Assembly: GCF_014673495.1 (NCBI RefSeq)
Contig: NZ_CP051006.1
Span: forward strand, 5,022,001 to 5,086,000
DNA from: Streptomyces griseofuscus
Lineage (GTDB): Bacteria > Actinomycetota > Actinomycetes > Streptomycetales > Streptomycetaceae
DNA: 64,000 nucleotides
Direction: 5' to 3'
A program made the position numbers and the translations under genes. This document shows, piece after piece, positions 27,506 to 34,276 of this stretch. Each line of letters begins with the position of its first letter. The stretch's first letter is position 1. Under the pieces are notes generated by a model that saw only the letters and a program-made list of their open reading frames with translations, did not search any database and was not told the DNA's origin.

Positions 27506-28275
27506 CAGCTGGTCCGGCCCTTCGCGTCGAACTGCTTCATGGTGTCGAGGACCGAGTCGGCGGTCGGGCCGTACAGCTCGTCCACGATCCGGCCGTCGGC
27601 CAGGAAGATCACGCGGTCCGCGTAGGCGGCGGCCACCGGGTCGTGGGTCACCATGACCACCGTCTGGCCCAGCTCGCGCACGGAGTTGCGCAGGAAGCCG
27701 AGGACCTCGGCGCCGGAGCGCGAGTCGAGGTTTCCGGTCGGCTCGTCACCGAAGATGATCTCCGGCTTGGAGGCCAGGGCGCGGGCGACGGCGACGCGCT
27801 GCTGCTGGCCGCCGGACAGCTGGGACGGCCGGTGGCTCAGCCGTCCGGACAGACCCACCATCGAGATGACCTGGTCCAGCCAGGCCTTGTCGGGCTTGCG
27901 CCCGGCTATGTCCATCGGGAGGGTGATGTTCTCCAGCGCGGTCAGGGTCGGCAGCAGGTTGAAGGCCTGGAAGATGAAGCCGATCTTGTCCCGGCGCAAC
28001 TTGGTGAGCTGCTTGTCCTTCAGCGAGCCCAGCTCGGTGTCGCCGATGCGCACGGAGCCGGAGGAGAAGGTGTCGAGGCCGGCCACGCAGTGCATCAGGG
28101 TGGACTTGCCGGAACCCGAGGGGCCCATGATCGCGGTGAACTCGGCCTGCCGGAAGTCGACGGAGACCCGGTCCAGGGCGACCACCCGGGTCTCACCCTG
28201 CCCGTAGATCTTCGACAGCTCCGTGGCGCGAGCGGCCACGGCGGTGGCCGTGCCTGCGGTGGGTGTGGTGGTCAC
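27505..28275 (-). CDS. ABC transporter ATP-binding protein (MacB/LolD type)
   Basis: The protein has 256 residues. Walker A is GPSGSGKST, the Q-loop is in FIFQAFNLLPTLTALEN, the signature is LSGGQQQRVAVARAL, Walker B is EIIFGDEPTGNLD and the switch is VTHDP. It powers the adjacent FtsX-type permease and forms an operon with it. It starts at GTG 28275 behind GAGGAG. The substrate is unknown. Confidence 0.95.
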   Translation of the reverse strand: MTTTPTAGTATAVAARATELSKIYGQGETRVVALDRVSVDFRQAEFTAIMGPSGSGKSTLMHCVAGLDTFSSGSVRIGDTELGSLKDKQLTKLRRDKIGFIFQAFNLLPTLTALENITLPMDIAGRKPDKAWLDQVISMVGLSGRLSHRPSQLSGGQQQRVAVARALASKPEIIFGDEPTGNLDSRSGAEVLGFLRNSVRELGQTVVMVTHDPVAAAYADRVIFLADGRIVDELYGPTADSVLDTMKQFDAKGRTS

Positions 28276-28672
28276 GGGACGGTGCTCCTCGGGACGATAG
28301 GTCGTGGGGACTTCTCTATCGTCCCGGTGCCCGGGGCCCGGGAAGTCAGCCGCTGTTCCGGTTCCCGGGGGCGACTCGGGTCGGACCGGGCGGGTGCCGT
28401 GTCATACCTGGGGAGGACCCCGGACCCTGAGGCGAAGAGAGGGCCCCGGCACCGATAACAGGGAGAGCGCCCTTCTTCAGACGGTGAAATTCCGTCATTT
28501 CACATACAGGCGCACATGCGTCACGTCACGCTACTGGCAAGTGCGGATGGCGAGTTCCATGGTCTGATGCACCCTCAGGCGTCAATAAAATAAGACAACA
28601 TCGGTCCGACGTTCCGCTGTTCGGGGGATGCGTCCCGATAGGCTCGGACCCTCGAAGCGGAGCCCATGGCCT
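28276..28672. other. Intergenic region upstream of the ABC operon and of tRNA-Leu(UAA)
   Basis: No gene is seen in these 397 bp. An inverted repeat GTGAAAT (28484-28490) and ATTTCAC (28497-28503) could be an operator for the ABC operon. The stretch 28580-28605 is unusually AT-rich for this genome. The tRNA promoter lies at the right end. Confidence 0.5.
28617..28644 (+). promoter_or_regulatory. Probable promoter of tRNA-Leu(UAA)
   Basis: CTGTTC (28617-28622) stands 16 bp before TAGGCT (28639-28644), about 28 bp upstream of the mature tRNA 5' end. The -35 match is weak and the -10 match is good. Confidence 0.4.
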
Positions 28673-28759
28673 GCCCGGATGGTGGAATGCAGACACGGCG
28701 AGCTTAAACCTCGCTGCCCCTTCGCGGGCGTGCCGGTTCAAGTCCGGCTCCGGGCACCA
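28673..28759 (+). tRNA. bldA: tRNA-Leu (anticodon UAA), bldA-like
   Basis: The 87-nt gene folds as a class II tRNA. The acceptor stem is GCCCGGA with TCCGGGC, the anticodon stem is GCGAG/CTCGC around loop CTTAAAC (anticodon TAA at 28705-28707), the variable arm is long, the T-arm is GCCGG-TTCAAGT-CCGGC and ACCA is encoded. This is the only kind of tRNA that reads UUA efficiently. In Streptomyces it is bldA, needed for aerial growth and antibiotic production. The nearby cfa and ABC genes fit the usual bldA neighbourhood as I recall it. The 3' half is the likely integration site of the element that follows. Confidence 0.92.
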
Positions 28760-28762
28760 CTC
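28715..28762. other. Probable attL (left attachment site) in the 3' half of tRNA-Leu
   Basis: A tyrosine integrase begins 100 bp downstream on the same strand, the classic layout for an element inserted at a tRNA 3' end with the gene restored. The core should lie within the variable arm, T-arm and acceptor strand. No second copy of this sequence is visible up to 64 kb, so the right end lies outside the window and the exact core cannot be set. Confidence 0.45.
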
Positions 28763-28790
28763 TCCTCACCGCTTGTGACCAGTGCAAACG

Positions 28791-28838
28791 CCGTGTTCCC
28801 GCATCCGGCTTGTCTGGAAGCGGGAACACGGCGGGAAC
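28791..28838. repeat. Inverted repeat with extra half-site before the integrase
   Basis: Perfect 12-bp arms (CCGTGTTCCCGC at 28791-28802, complement at 28820-28831) with a 17-nt spacer are followed at once by another GCGGGAAC (28831-28838). It lies between the tRNA and the integrase start and may be an arm-type integrase site, an Xis site or an operator. Confidence 0.55.
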
Positions 28839-28858
28839 GCAGCGCGTACCCTCCCGTC

Positions 28859-30664
28859 ATGGCGAGCGTGATTTCCCGCACAAACAAGATCGGCGAGGTC
28901 GTCAGCCACCAGGTGAAGTGGCGCCTCGGAGGCGGCAGGACCGCCCCGTGGCAGACCGAGCGCTTCGACGGCGGCGAGGATGGCCGAAAGGCCGCCGAAA
29001 TCTTCTGCCAGGCCGTCAACGACTGCGGGCAGCAGTGGCCGCCCGGGTGGGTGAAGGGCGTCGGCTACGTCGACCCGAACGCCGGCGAGACCGACGAGCG
29101 GCGCTACCGCTTCCGCGAGTACGCCCTCACCTTCGTGGAGAACAAGACCGGCGTCGAGGACCACTACCGCGAGGCATGCAAGGGCGACCTGGCCCGGTGG
29201 ATCTTCCCGACGTTCGAGCACTGCGACGTCCGCTCGGTCGAGCACTTCTCGCACGACACCATCCAGGCATGGGTGCGGAAGCTGGAGCAGACGAAGGTCC
29301 ACAAGGGGCAGAAGCCGAAGAACGGTGAGCCGAAGTGGCGGACGATGTCGCCCAAGACGATCCGCAACCTGCACGGCCTGCTGTTCTCGGTGTTGCAGCG
29401 CGCGGTCGAAGCGGAGCCGCCTCTGCGGGCCCGCAACCCCTGCGAGCTGACCCGGCTGCCTCGCACTGACGACGACAGCGCAGACGGCGAGGACATCGAG
29501 TTCCTGACACCTGACGAGGTGGAAGGCATCCTCGAATGCCTGGAGCGCCGCAGCGACCGGGAGTTGTGCATCATCAAGTACGGCACCGGCATGCGCTGGG
29601 GCGAGATCAGCGCGCTGTGTCCCGCGCAGCTGATCGACTGGAACACCGGCAAGCCGAAAATCCGCGTCATGCGGGCCTGGAAGAAGGACGGCAGCGGCGG
29701 GTACAAGATCGGGGCGCCGAAGTCCAAGAAGTCCCGCCGCACCATCCGGGTGTCCCTGTCCGTGGTGGATTCGGTGCAGAGGCTCGGTGGCGAGAACCTC
29801 CAGAACGGCGAGCGCCTGTTCTTCACAGGCGAGGCTGGCCAGAGGCTGCACTACTCGACGTTCTACGACCGGTGGATGCGCGCGGTGGTCCGGGCGAAGG
29901 CTCGTGGCCTGCTGCCGCAGTACAAGAACCCGACCCCGCACGACTTGCGGCACTCGCATGCCGCCGTCCTCATCTCCGAGGGCCGCGGCCTGACGTACGT
30001 GCAGCGGCGCCTCGGCCACGAGTCGATCAAGACGACGTCCGACACCTACGGCCACCTGCTGCCGGAGGCCGATGACGAGGCCATGGTGGTCATCGATAGG
30101 TCGCTCGGGCGCAGGCCGCCGGAAGTCGGCCTGATGGAGGCCGAGGATCGCAACGATCGCAGCCGCGTACACGTCGTGCACATGGACGGTGAGTCCAAGA
30201 GCTACGTCCAGGCATTCTGGTCCCACAGCGATGCGTCGGCGGTTGCCGATCAATGGCAGCTCGATCACCCCGAGGACTTCGTCCGCGTCGAGACGATGGC
30301 GGCAGACTGGTGGCGGCGACAGCAGACCAACGGTCTCAAGGACGTGCGCTCCGAGATGCCGCAGCGTCTGCGCATCTGGATCGGTTCCGCGCTCTACATG
30401 CTCGACGGCTCTCCCTTCAGTACCGGCGTGGACATCGAGTCGGTCGCCGACCGCTGGACGTGGGAATGGGAAGACCGGTTCACGGGCCGCGATGTCCTGA
30501 CGAGCGTGACGCACGAGCCTGGCATGCTGGCGCTGACCCGGGCCACGGCGTGGGGCTGCACCCGAGAGAAGGTGACGGCCGCTTTCGCCAGGGTCCGCGA
30601 AGAGGCGCTGAGTGCGGTCAGCGCGCATCCGGCGCGCGGCGGCTCGGGCGAGCCGGTCGCCTGA
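28859..30664 (+). CDS. int: Tyrosine site-specific integrase with long C-terminal extension
   Basis: The protein has 601 residues, longer than the usual 380-450. Residues about 75-170 form the SAM-like core-binding domain. The catalytic set is Arg in GTGMRWGEIS (about 245), HDLRH (about 361), the H of RRLGHESIKTT (about 385) and Tyr in TSDTYGH (about 396). A further 200 residues rich in Trp (VADRWTWEWEDRF, ADWWRRQQ) extend beyond the Tyr and are not part of the standard fold. The ATG at 28859 has a TACCCT box about 7 bp upstream, so a leaderless message is possible. It should integrate the element at the preceding tRNA. Confidence 0.93.
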   Translation: MASVISRTNKIGEVVSHQVKWRLGGGRTAPWQTERFDGGEDGRKAAEIFCQAVNDCGQQWPPGWVKGVGYVDPNAGETDERRYRFREYALTFVENKTGVEDHYREACKGDLARWIFPTFEHCDVRSVEHFSHDTIQAWVRKLEQTKVHKGQKPKNGEPKWRTMSPKTIRNLHGLLFSVLQRAVEAEPPLRARNPCELTRLPRTDDDSADGEDIEFLTPDEVEGILECLERRSDRELCIIKYGTGMRWGEISALCPAQLIDWNTGKPKIRVMRAWKKDGSGGYKIGAPKSKKSRRTIRVSLSVVDSVQRLGGENLQNGERLFFTGEAGQRLHYSTFYDRWMRAVVRAKARGLLPQYKNPTPHDLRHSHAAVLISEGRGLTYVQRRLGHESIKTTSDTYGHLLPEADDEAMVVIDRSLGRRPPEVGLMEAEDRNDRSRVHVVHMDGESKSYVQAFWSHSDASAVADQWQLDHPEDFVRVETMAADWWRRQQTNGLKDVRSEMPQRLRIWIGSALYMLDGSPFSTGVDIESVADRWTWEWEDRFTGRDVLTSVTHEPGMLALTRATAWGCTREKVTAAFARVREEALSAVSAHPARGGSGEPVA

Positions 30665-30680
30665 CCTGAGGCAAACCGAA

Positions 30681-30700
30681 GGGGCCCCCGTGGGGGCTCC
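30681..30700. terminator. Hairpin between integrase and coiled-coil gene
   Basis: Nine-bp GC arms (30681-30689 with 30692-30700, one G-U pair) lie between two convergent genes. Confidence 0.5.
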
Positions 30701-30713
30701 GGTGTTGCTCGCG

Positions 30714-31352
30714 TTAGCCTTCGGCGGGCCGGCTGTGGTGCTGCGGCTCGTCCTGCGGCTGCCGTTGGATCCGGCGCGAGCGTGGGATCTTCGGCACGGT
30801 GCCTTCCGCCCGAGCCCGCTGCCGCTCGGGCAGTGCCGGGCGGCGCGACGAAGTGCGCTGACGCCGGGAGAAGTTGTCAGCGCGCTCCTGCATGTGGCCC
30901 ATCACCAGGCCGGTGAAGTCGCTGCACAGCTCCTCGTTCTCCTCCTCCAGGAGTTTGTAGGCGTGCTGCAGCTCGGCGATCTCGGTGTATGCCTGATCAA
31001 GGCGAATGACGAGACGCCGGTATGAGTCCTGGTCAGACTCGGAGAGACGATTTAGCCGGTCCTCGCGCTCGTCCAGTTCTCTGGAGCGGCGGTTGAAGTC
31101 CCACCGAAGCAGTCGGCGTTGTTCGGTGAGGTTCTCGACGTCCCGTCTGCGACGCGCGTCTTCGGCTGCGAGCCACCGGCGTAGCGCCGTCATGGCGACC
31201 GCGGTGACGATGCTGGCTGGGAGAAACAGGAGTCCGACCAGCAGCAGTTTTCCTGAGATGTCGTCGGTCGAGATGCCGTCAATGTCGGCTACTGCGAGTA
31301 GCAGACCGGCGGCGAATCCCCCCACGGCGCTTGCTGCGGTCTTTCCCGGCAT
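30714..31352 (-). CDS. Membrane protein with cytoplasmic coiled coil
   Basis: The protein has 212 residues. Two hydrophobic segments (about 8-24 and 33-56) are followed by a long charged heptad region (about 65-150), then a basic Arg-rich tail. There is no known domain. It lies between the integrase and the repressor gene, where phages and ICEs often carry accessory membrane proteins such as exclusion factors. That role is only suggested by position. Confidence 0.7.
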   Translation of the reverse strand: MPGKTAASAVGGFAAGLLLAVADIDGISTDDISGKLLLVGLLFLPASIVTAVAMTALRRWLAAEDARRRRDVENLTEQRRLLRWDFNRRSRELDEREDRLNRLSESDQDSYRRLVIRLDQAYTEIAELQHAYKLLEEENEELCSDFTGLVMGHMQERADNFSRRQRTSSRRPALPERQRARAEGTVPKIPRSRRIQRQPQDEPQHHSRPAEG

Positions 31353-31357
31353 CCCCG

Positions 31358-31840
31358 TTACCCCCTTGCTGCGGCGCCTCCCTCGCTGGAGTCGCCGTCC
31401 TCTCCGGCCTGCCTCGCTTGCAGCTGTCGTGCGGTGTGGATCTGCGACAGCAGCATGCTGCGGATCATCGCGTCTCGGATACCCCAGGCGTCCATCGCCG
31501 CCTCTGGAGTGAGCGGTTGTGACTGTGGAGTAACCGAGAGTACATCCGGAGTGGCGCCTTCAGGCCATGCATTGGCGGAGATGACTCCCGCTTCAACCAA
31601 AAGGTTGCGCACATCAATGCTGAGGATTTGTGCGATAGATGCAAATTTCTGGGGATGAGGCAGGCTTTTTCCGTCCAGGAACCGGCCGACGGCCGACTGG
31701 CTCATGCCGAGGTCGCGCGCCAAGGCGGCGCGGCCTCCTCCGCCAGGTCTCACGTCGTACCCGGCCCGCTGTGCGTATTCGGTAACCAGGGCGCCGAAGC
31801 GCCTTGCTACCTGATCCGTTTGATCTTCCATGCTCCGCAT
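31358..31840 (-). CDS. XRE-family repressor (left arm of the switch)
   Basis: The protein has 160 residues. An HTH of the phage-repressor type lies at about 30-60 (ALARDLGMSQSAVGRFLDGKSLPHPQKF), and the C-terminal 80 residues are unlike LexA/CI peptidase tails. The start is taken at ATG 31840. TAACCT (minus strand, 31849-31854) sits at -10 from it with TAGACC 17 bp further up, so the message is probably leaderless. The ATG at 31831 is an alternative. It faces a Cro-like gene across three palindromic operators and is the likely lysogeny or quiescence repressor. Confidence 0.85.
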   Translation of the reverse strand: MRSMEDQTDQVARRFGALVTEYAQRAGYDVRPGGGGRAALARDLGMSQSAVGRFLDGKSLPHPQKFASIAQILSIDVRNLLVEAGVISANAWPEGATPDVLSVTPQSQPLTPEAAMDAWGIRDAMIRSMLLSQIHTARQLQARQAGEDGDSSEGGAAARG

Positions 31841-31848
31841 GGCCCCCG

Positions 31849-31877
31849 AGGTTAACGTGCGCGCGAGCCAGGGTCTA
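31849..31877 (-). promoter_or_regulatory. Leftward promoter of the repressor gene
   Basis: Read on the minus strand, TAGACC (31872-31877) and TAACCT (31849-31854) are 17 bp apart, and the predicted start falls on the repressor ATG. Operator O1 ends 3 bp upstream of the -35 box. Confidence 0.5.
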
Positions 31878-31880
31878 CGG

Positions 31881-31896
31881 CTTGCGCGCACGCAAG
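31881..31896. promoter_or_regulatory. Operator O1 of the regulatory switch
   Basis: CTTGCGCGCACGCAAG fits the 16-bp palindrome CTTGCG-N4-CGCAAG shared with O2 and O3. It abuts the -35 box of the leftward promoter, so it could mediate autoregulation of the repressor. Confidence 0.75.
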
Positions 31897-32000
31897 CCCG
31901 CAGGTCAAGACGGGGGAATCGGATACATGCAGGCCAGTGGGGTAGTGCGCGGGGGTGTTCGCGCCGGAACGACACACCCGGAATCCATTTTTTGATCTGT

Positions 32001-32016
32001 CTTGCGTGCGCGCAAG
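32001..32016. promoter_or_regulatory. Operator O2, over the rightward -35 box
   Basis: CTTGCGTGCGCGCAAG, symmetric out to TGT...ACA (31999-32018), contains the -35 hexamer of the rightward promoter. Binding here would block RNA polymerase. Confidence 0.8.
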
Positions 32017-32030
32017 ACAGGCTCTAGGTT
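32002..32030 (+). promoter_or_regulatory. Rightward early promoter
   Basis: TTGCGT (32002-32007) and TAGGTT (32025-32030) are 17 bp apart. The start would be near 32037, giving a leader of about 47 nt to the Cro-like gene. The -35 lies inside O2, and O3 lies just downstream of the start. Confidence 0.65.
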
Positions 32031-32045
32031 GTCTCTCACGCAAGG

Positions 32046-32061
32046 CTTGCGTCCGCGCAAG
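32046..32061. promoter_or_regulatory. Operator O3, downstream of the rightward start
   Basis: CTTGCGTCCGCGCAAG is the third copy of the palindrome, centred 45 bp from O2 and 165 bp from O1. It overlaps an additional half-site CGCAAG at 32039-32044. Confidence 0.8.
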
Positions 32062-32083
32062 CCTCAACGTGAGAGGAGTGAAC

Positions 32084-32347
32084 GTGTCCAGGCCCCGCCT
32101 TCACACGCAAGCTCTGGAGAAGAAGACGGAAAAGGTCGGTGACGACACCGCTCGCAAGATCGCGCAGCGGATCGGTGTCGCCGAGTCGACCATCTCCCGG
32201 CTGCTCGCCGGCGCGACGCCGACGGTCGAGACGCTGATCGCCCTGTCCGACGCCTACGGGCTGCGCATCGAGGACCTGGTCATCCGCTCGGACGGAACCC
32301 CGCTGCGAGTGCCCGGCCAGGCCGCCCCCGAGGCGGTACCGGCATGA
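32084..32347 (+). CDS. Small XRE-family regulator (Cro-like, right arm of the switch)
   Basis: The protein has 87 residues. It is essentially one HTH_XRE domain (ARKIAQRIGVAESTISRLLAGATPTVETLIALSDAYGL). Its start is GTG 32084 behind GAGAGGAG. It is first in the rightward operon and overlaps the next gene by ATGA. Position and size match a Cro-type antagonist of the divergent repressor. The reverse roles of the two proteins cannot be excluded. Confidence 0.85.
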   Translation: MSRPRLHTQALEKKTEKVGDDTARKIAQRIGVAESTISRLLAGATPTVETLIALSDAYGLRIEDLVIRSDGTPLRVPGQAAPEAVPA

Positions 32348-32670
32348 CGACGGCGATCCGACCTCTGGCCGGCGTCCGGCGCCCGCACTGCACGTGCGTG
32401 GCGGTCCAATGCTTCGACTACGACCAGGCGGCCGAGAAGCTCGGCTGCAAGAAGTCGTACCTCGAGCGCCACATCAGCACGCTGCCGCACATCAAGATCG
32501 GCGAATCGACGGTCTTCTGCGACTGCGACCTGCGGCTGATTCTCCAGATGTTCACCGTCATCCCGGAGTCCGTGCGGGCCGCCTTGCAGCCCAACGACTC
32601 CGAGAAGACCGAGCCCGTTCCGACGCTGCGATCCATCAAGCCGTCCGGGCGCAGAACTGCCGCGAAGTGA
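32344..32670 (+). CDS. Small HTH protein, possible excisionase/early activator
   Basis: The protein has 108 residues. After a Cys/His-containing start the central part reads AAEKLGCKKSYLERHISTLPHIKIGESTVFCDCDLRLIL, the pattern of MerR/Xis-like HTH_17 proteins with a winged hairpin. It follows the Cro-like gene with an ATGA overlap. Excisionases are often found here, so a recombination-directionality role is plausible. Cys residues in CTCVAVQC and FCDCD could bind metal. Confidence 0.6.
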   Translation: MTTAIRPLAGVRRPHCTCVAVQCFDYDQAAEKLGCKKSYLERHISTLPHIKIGESTVFCDCDLRLILQMFTVIPESVRAALQPNDSEKTEPVPTLRSIKPSGRRTAAK

Positions 32671-32752
32671 TGCGGCTGCGGGGCCGCCAGACCGTGCCGG
32701 GTCCGACAGCCCCGCGAACCAGGCCACCTCAATCCGCTGAATCGAGGTTTCC

Positions 32753-33145
32753 GTGAACCCGCATGTTAGCCCCGAGCAGGCGCCAGCCGTGGCGCTCGCT
32801 CACCTCCTCGTCCAACACCCGCAGTTGACCGGGCTCGTGTGGACCGTCGGCGAGACGCCGGGCGTGCTGAGCGCCCGCCAGGTCGCCGAGTCCGGCCAGG
32901 GCGAGATCATCGACGTCTGCGCTGCGGCGATGGGCGGCACGGTCATCCGCTCTGTCCTGAACCGGGGTGACGACCGTCAGGGCGTCGCCCAGCTCGTCAC
33001 CTCCTTCGACGGCGTGAACGTCGAGGCGTGGGCGAGCTACCCGCTGCCCGACGACCACGGCCTGACCTCCGCCGACCTGCGCGAGCTGTTCGCCTCCCGC
33101 TCGCTCGGCGAGCTGGTCTGCCTCCCAGGCGGAGGTGGCCGGTGA
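32753..33145 (+). CDS. Conserved hypothetical protein of actinobacterial elements
   Basis: The protein has 130 residues, is soluble and starts at GTG. Sequence such as LTGLVWTVGETPGVLSA and DGVNVEAWASYPLPD suggests a small mixed alpha/beta fold. No motif is recognised. It is first in a chain of overlapping genes (GTGA with the next). Confidence 0.6.
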   Translation: MNPHVSPEQAPAVALAHLLVQHPQLTGLVWTVGETPGVLSARQVAESGQGEIIDVCAAAMGGTVIRSVLNRGDDRQGVAQLVTSFDGVNVEAWASYPLPDDHGLTSADLRELFASRSLGELVCLPGGGGR

Positions 33146-33285
33146 GGGACGAGCTGATCCTCGGCCTGATGGCTGCGTGCTTCCTCCTTCTGGTGGTCTC
33201 CATCGTCGTCGGCCGGGCGCGCACCGACCGATCCGCGCACGGCGCGCGGGTCCCTCACCCCCGCAGGGGCGGTGATCTGTCGTGA
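33142..33285 (+). CDS. Small single-pass membrane protein
   Basis: The protein has 47 residues. The start is GTG 33142 with GGAGG 6 bp upstream. One helix (ILGLMAACFLLLVVSIVVG) is followed by a basic tail. It overlaps its neighbours on both sides by GTGA. No function can be assigned. Confidence 0.6.
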   Translation: MRDELILGLMAACFLLLVVSIVVGRARTDRSAHGARVPHPRRGGDLS

Positions 33286-33416
33286 GCCACAAGTCGAACC
33301 TCTGCCCCCTGTGTGCCCCGCTGCGGCATCCCTCGTCGCGGGCGGCCCGCAAGGCACTGGCCGCACATCCGCTGCCCGGTCCGCGCGTCAGCTCGGAGAA
33401 CGGAGACGTGAAGTGA
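33282..33416 (+). CDS. Very small protein with CxxC motif
   Basis: The protein has 44 residues, with GTG 33282 overlapping the previous stop and its own stop overlapping the next start. It begins SHKSNLCPLCAPLRH, one potential zinc half-site, and ends with a Pro-rich tail. The overlap chain supports its being translated. Confidence 0.5.
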   Translation: MSHKSNLCPLCAPLRHPSSRAARKALAAHPLPGPRVSSENGDVK

Positions 33417-34276
33417 CCAGGAGTAGGGCCCCACGGCCCCGCAAGGACGCGCCGCGCAAGCCGAACGGCCTTGACCACCTGGCCGTTGCCGCCGACGCCC
33501 AGACGCACCCCGGTCAATGGCTGCACTGCAACGACTACCGCACCGGCCAGGCCGCAGAGCACGTTGTCCGCATGATCCGCGACGGGCGGATCCGCTCGTA
33601 CCAGCCCCAGGCGGCCTACGAGACATACGCAGCTCACCTCGCCGGCGGAAACGCTGCCGTCTGGGTGCGCTACATCATCGGCGTCGAGACGAAGCCGATG
33701 CCCGAGTCCCTGTGGGTGCGGGTGCCGGACTACGGCAGCCAGCCTGGCTACTCGGGCGTGCGCATCCGGGCGGTGGAGATCTACCCGTACTGCCCGGCGT
33801 GCGGGGGTCCGCGGGGCGAGCTACGCAACGACCGGTTCGTCCGCGACGGCGTCCACCTGGTCCGTGACGCCTGGGACAACGCGTGCGGGCACCGGGACAC
33901 CTACCCCGGCGTGATCGCTGAGGCCCATCGGCTTTCCACCCGCAGGGCGGCCGGCGACGGCAGGAAGTCGCTGCGTGGCGTGCCGGGTGGTCGTTACGAA
34001 GCCGCCGTCAACCTGCTTGCCCGCGCAGTCGAGGAGAACGTCCGGGTCAGCGCGCATACGGCAGTGGAGCTGCTGGAGGAGGCCGGGCACAAAGCGGCGG
34101 CCGTCGAGGTGGCCGCGTTCCACCGGGTCCTCATGGGCCGGTCCAACGTGTCTGCGCGGTCGGCCCTGCTCTACCTCAACAGCCAGGACGAGGAGGCGCT
34201 GAAGACCGGCAGGGCCGGCGCGTGGGTCGACGGTCCGATCCGCCCCGGTAACCACGAGAGGGGGCGGCGCAGGTGA
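33413..34276 (+). CDS. Hypothetical protein with Cys/His motif, before the exonuclease gene
   Basis: The protein has 287 residues. The central part contains YPYCPACGGPRGE and later NACGHRDTY, a likely zinc site. The C-terminal 100 residues are helical (AAVNLLARAVEENVRVSAHTAVELLEEAG). It starts at GTG 33413 after GGAG. It overlaps the YqaJ-type gene by GTGA, so it probably belongs to the early recombination operon. The family is not recognised. Confidence 0.65.
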   Translation: MTRSRAPRPRKDAPRKPNGLDHLAVAADAQTHPGQWLHCNDYRTGQAAEHVVRMIRDGRIRSYQPQAAYETYAAHLAGGNAAVWVRYIIGVETKPMPESLWVRVPDYGSQPGYSGVRIRAVEIYPYCPACGGPRGELRNDRFVRDGVHLVRDAWDNACGHRDTYPGVIAEAHRLSTRRAAGDGRKSLRGVPGGRYEAAVNLLARAVEENVRVSAHTAVELLEEAGHKAAAVEVAAFHRVLMGRSNVSARSALLYLNSQDEEALKTGRAGAWVDGPIRPGNHERGRRR

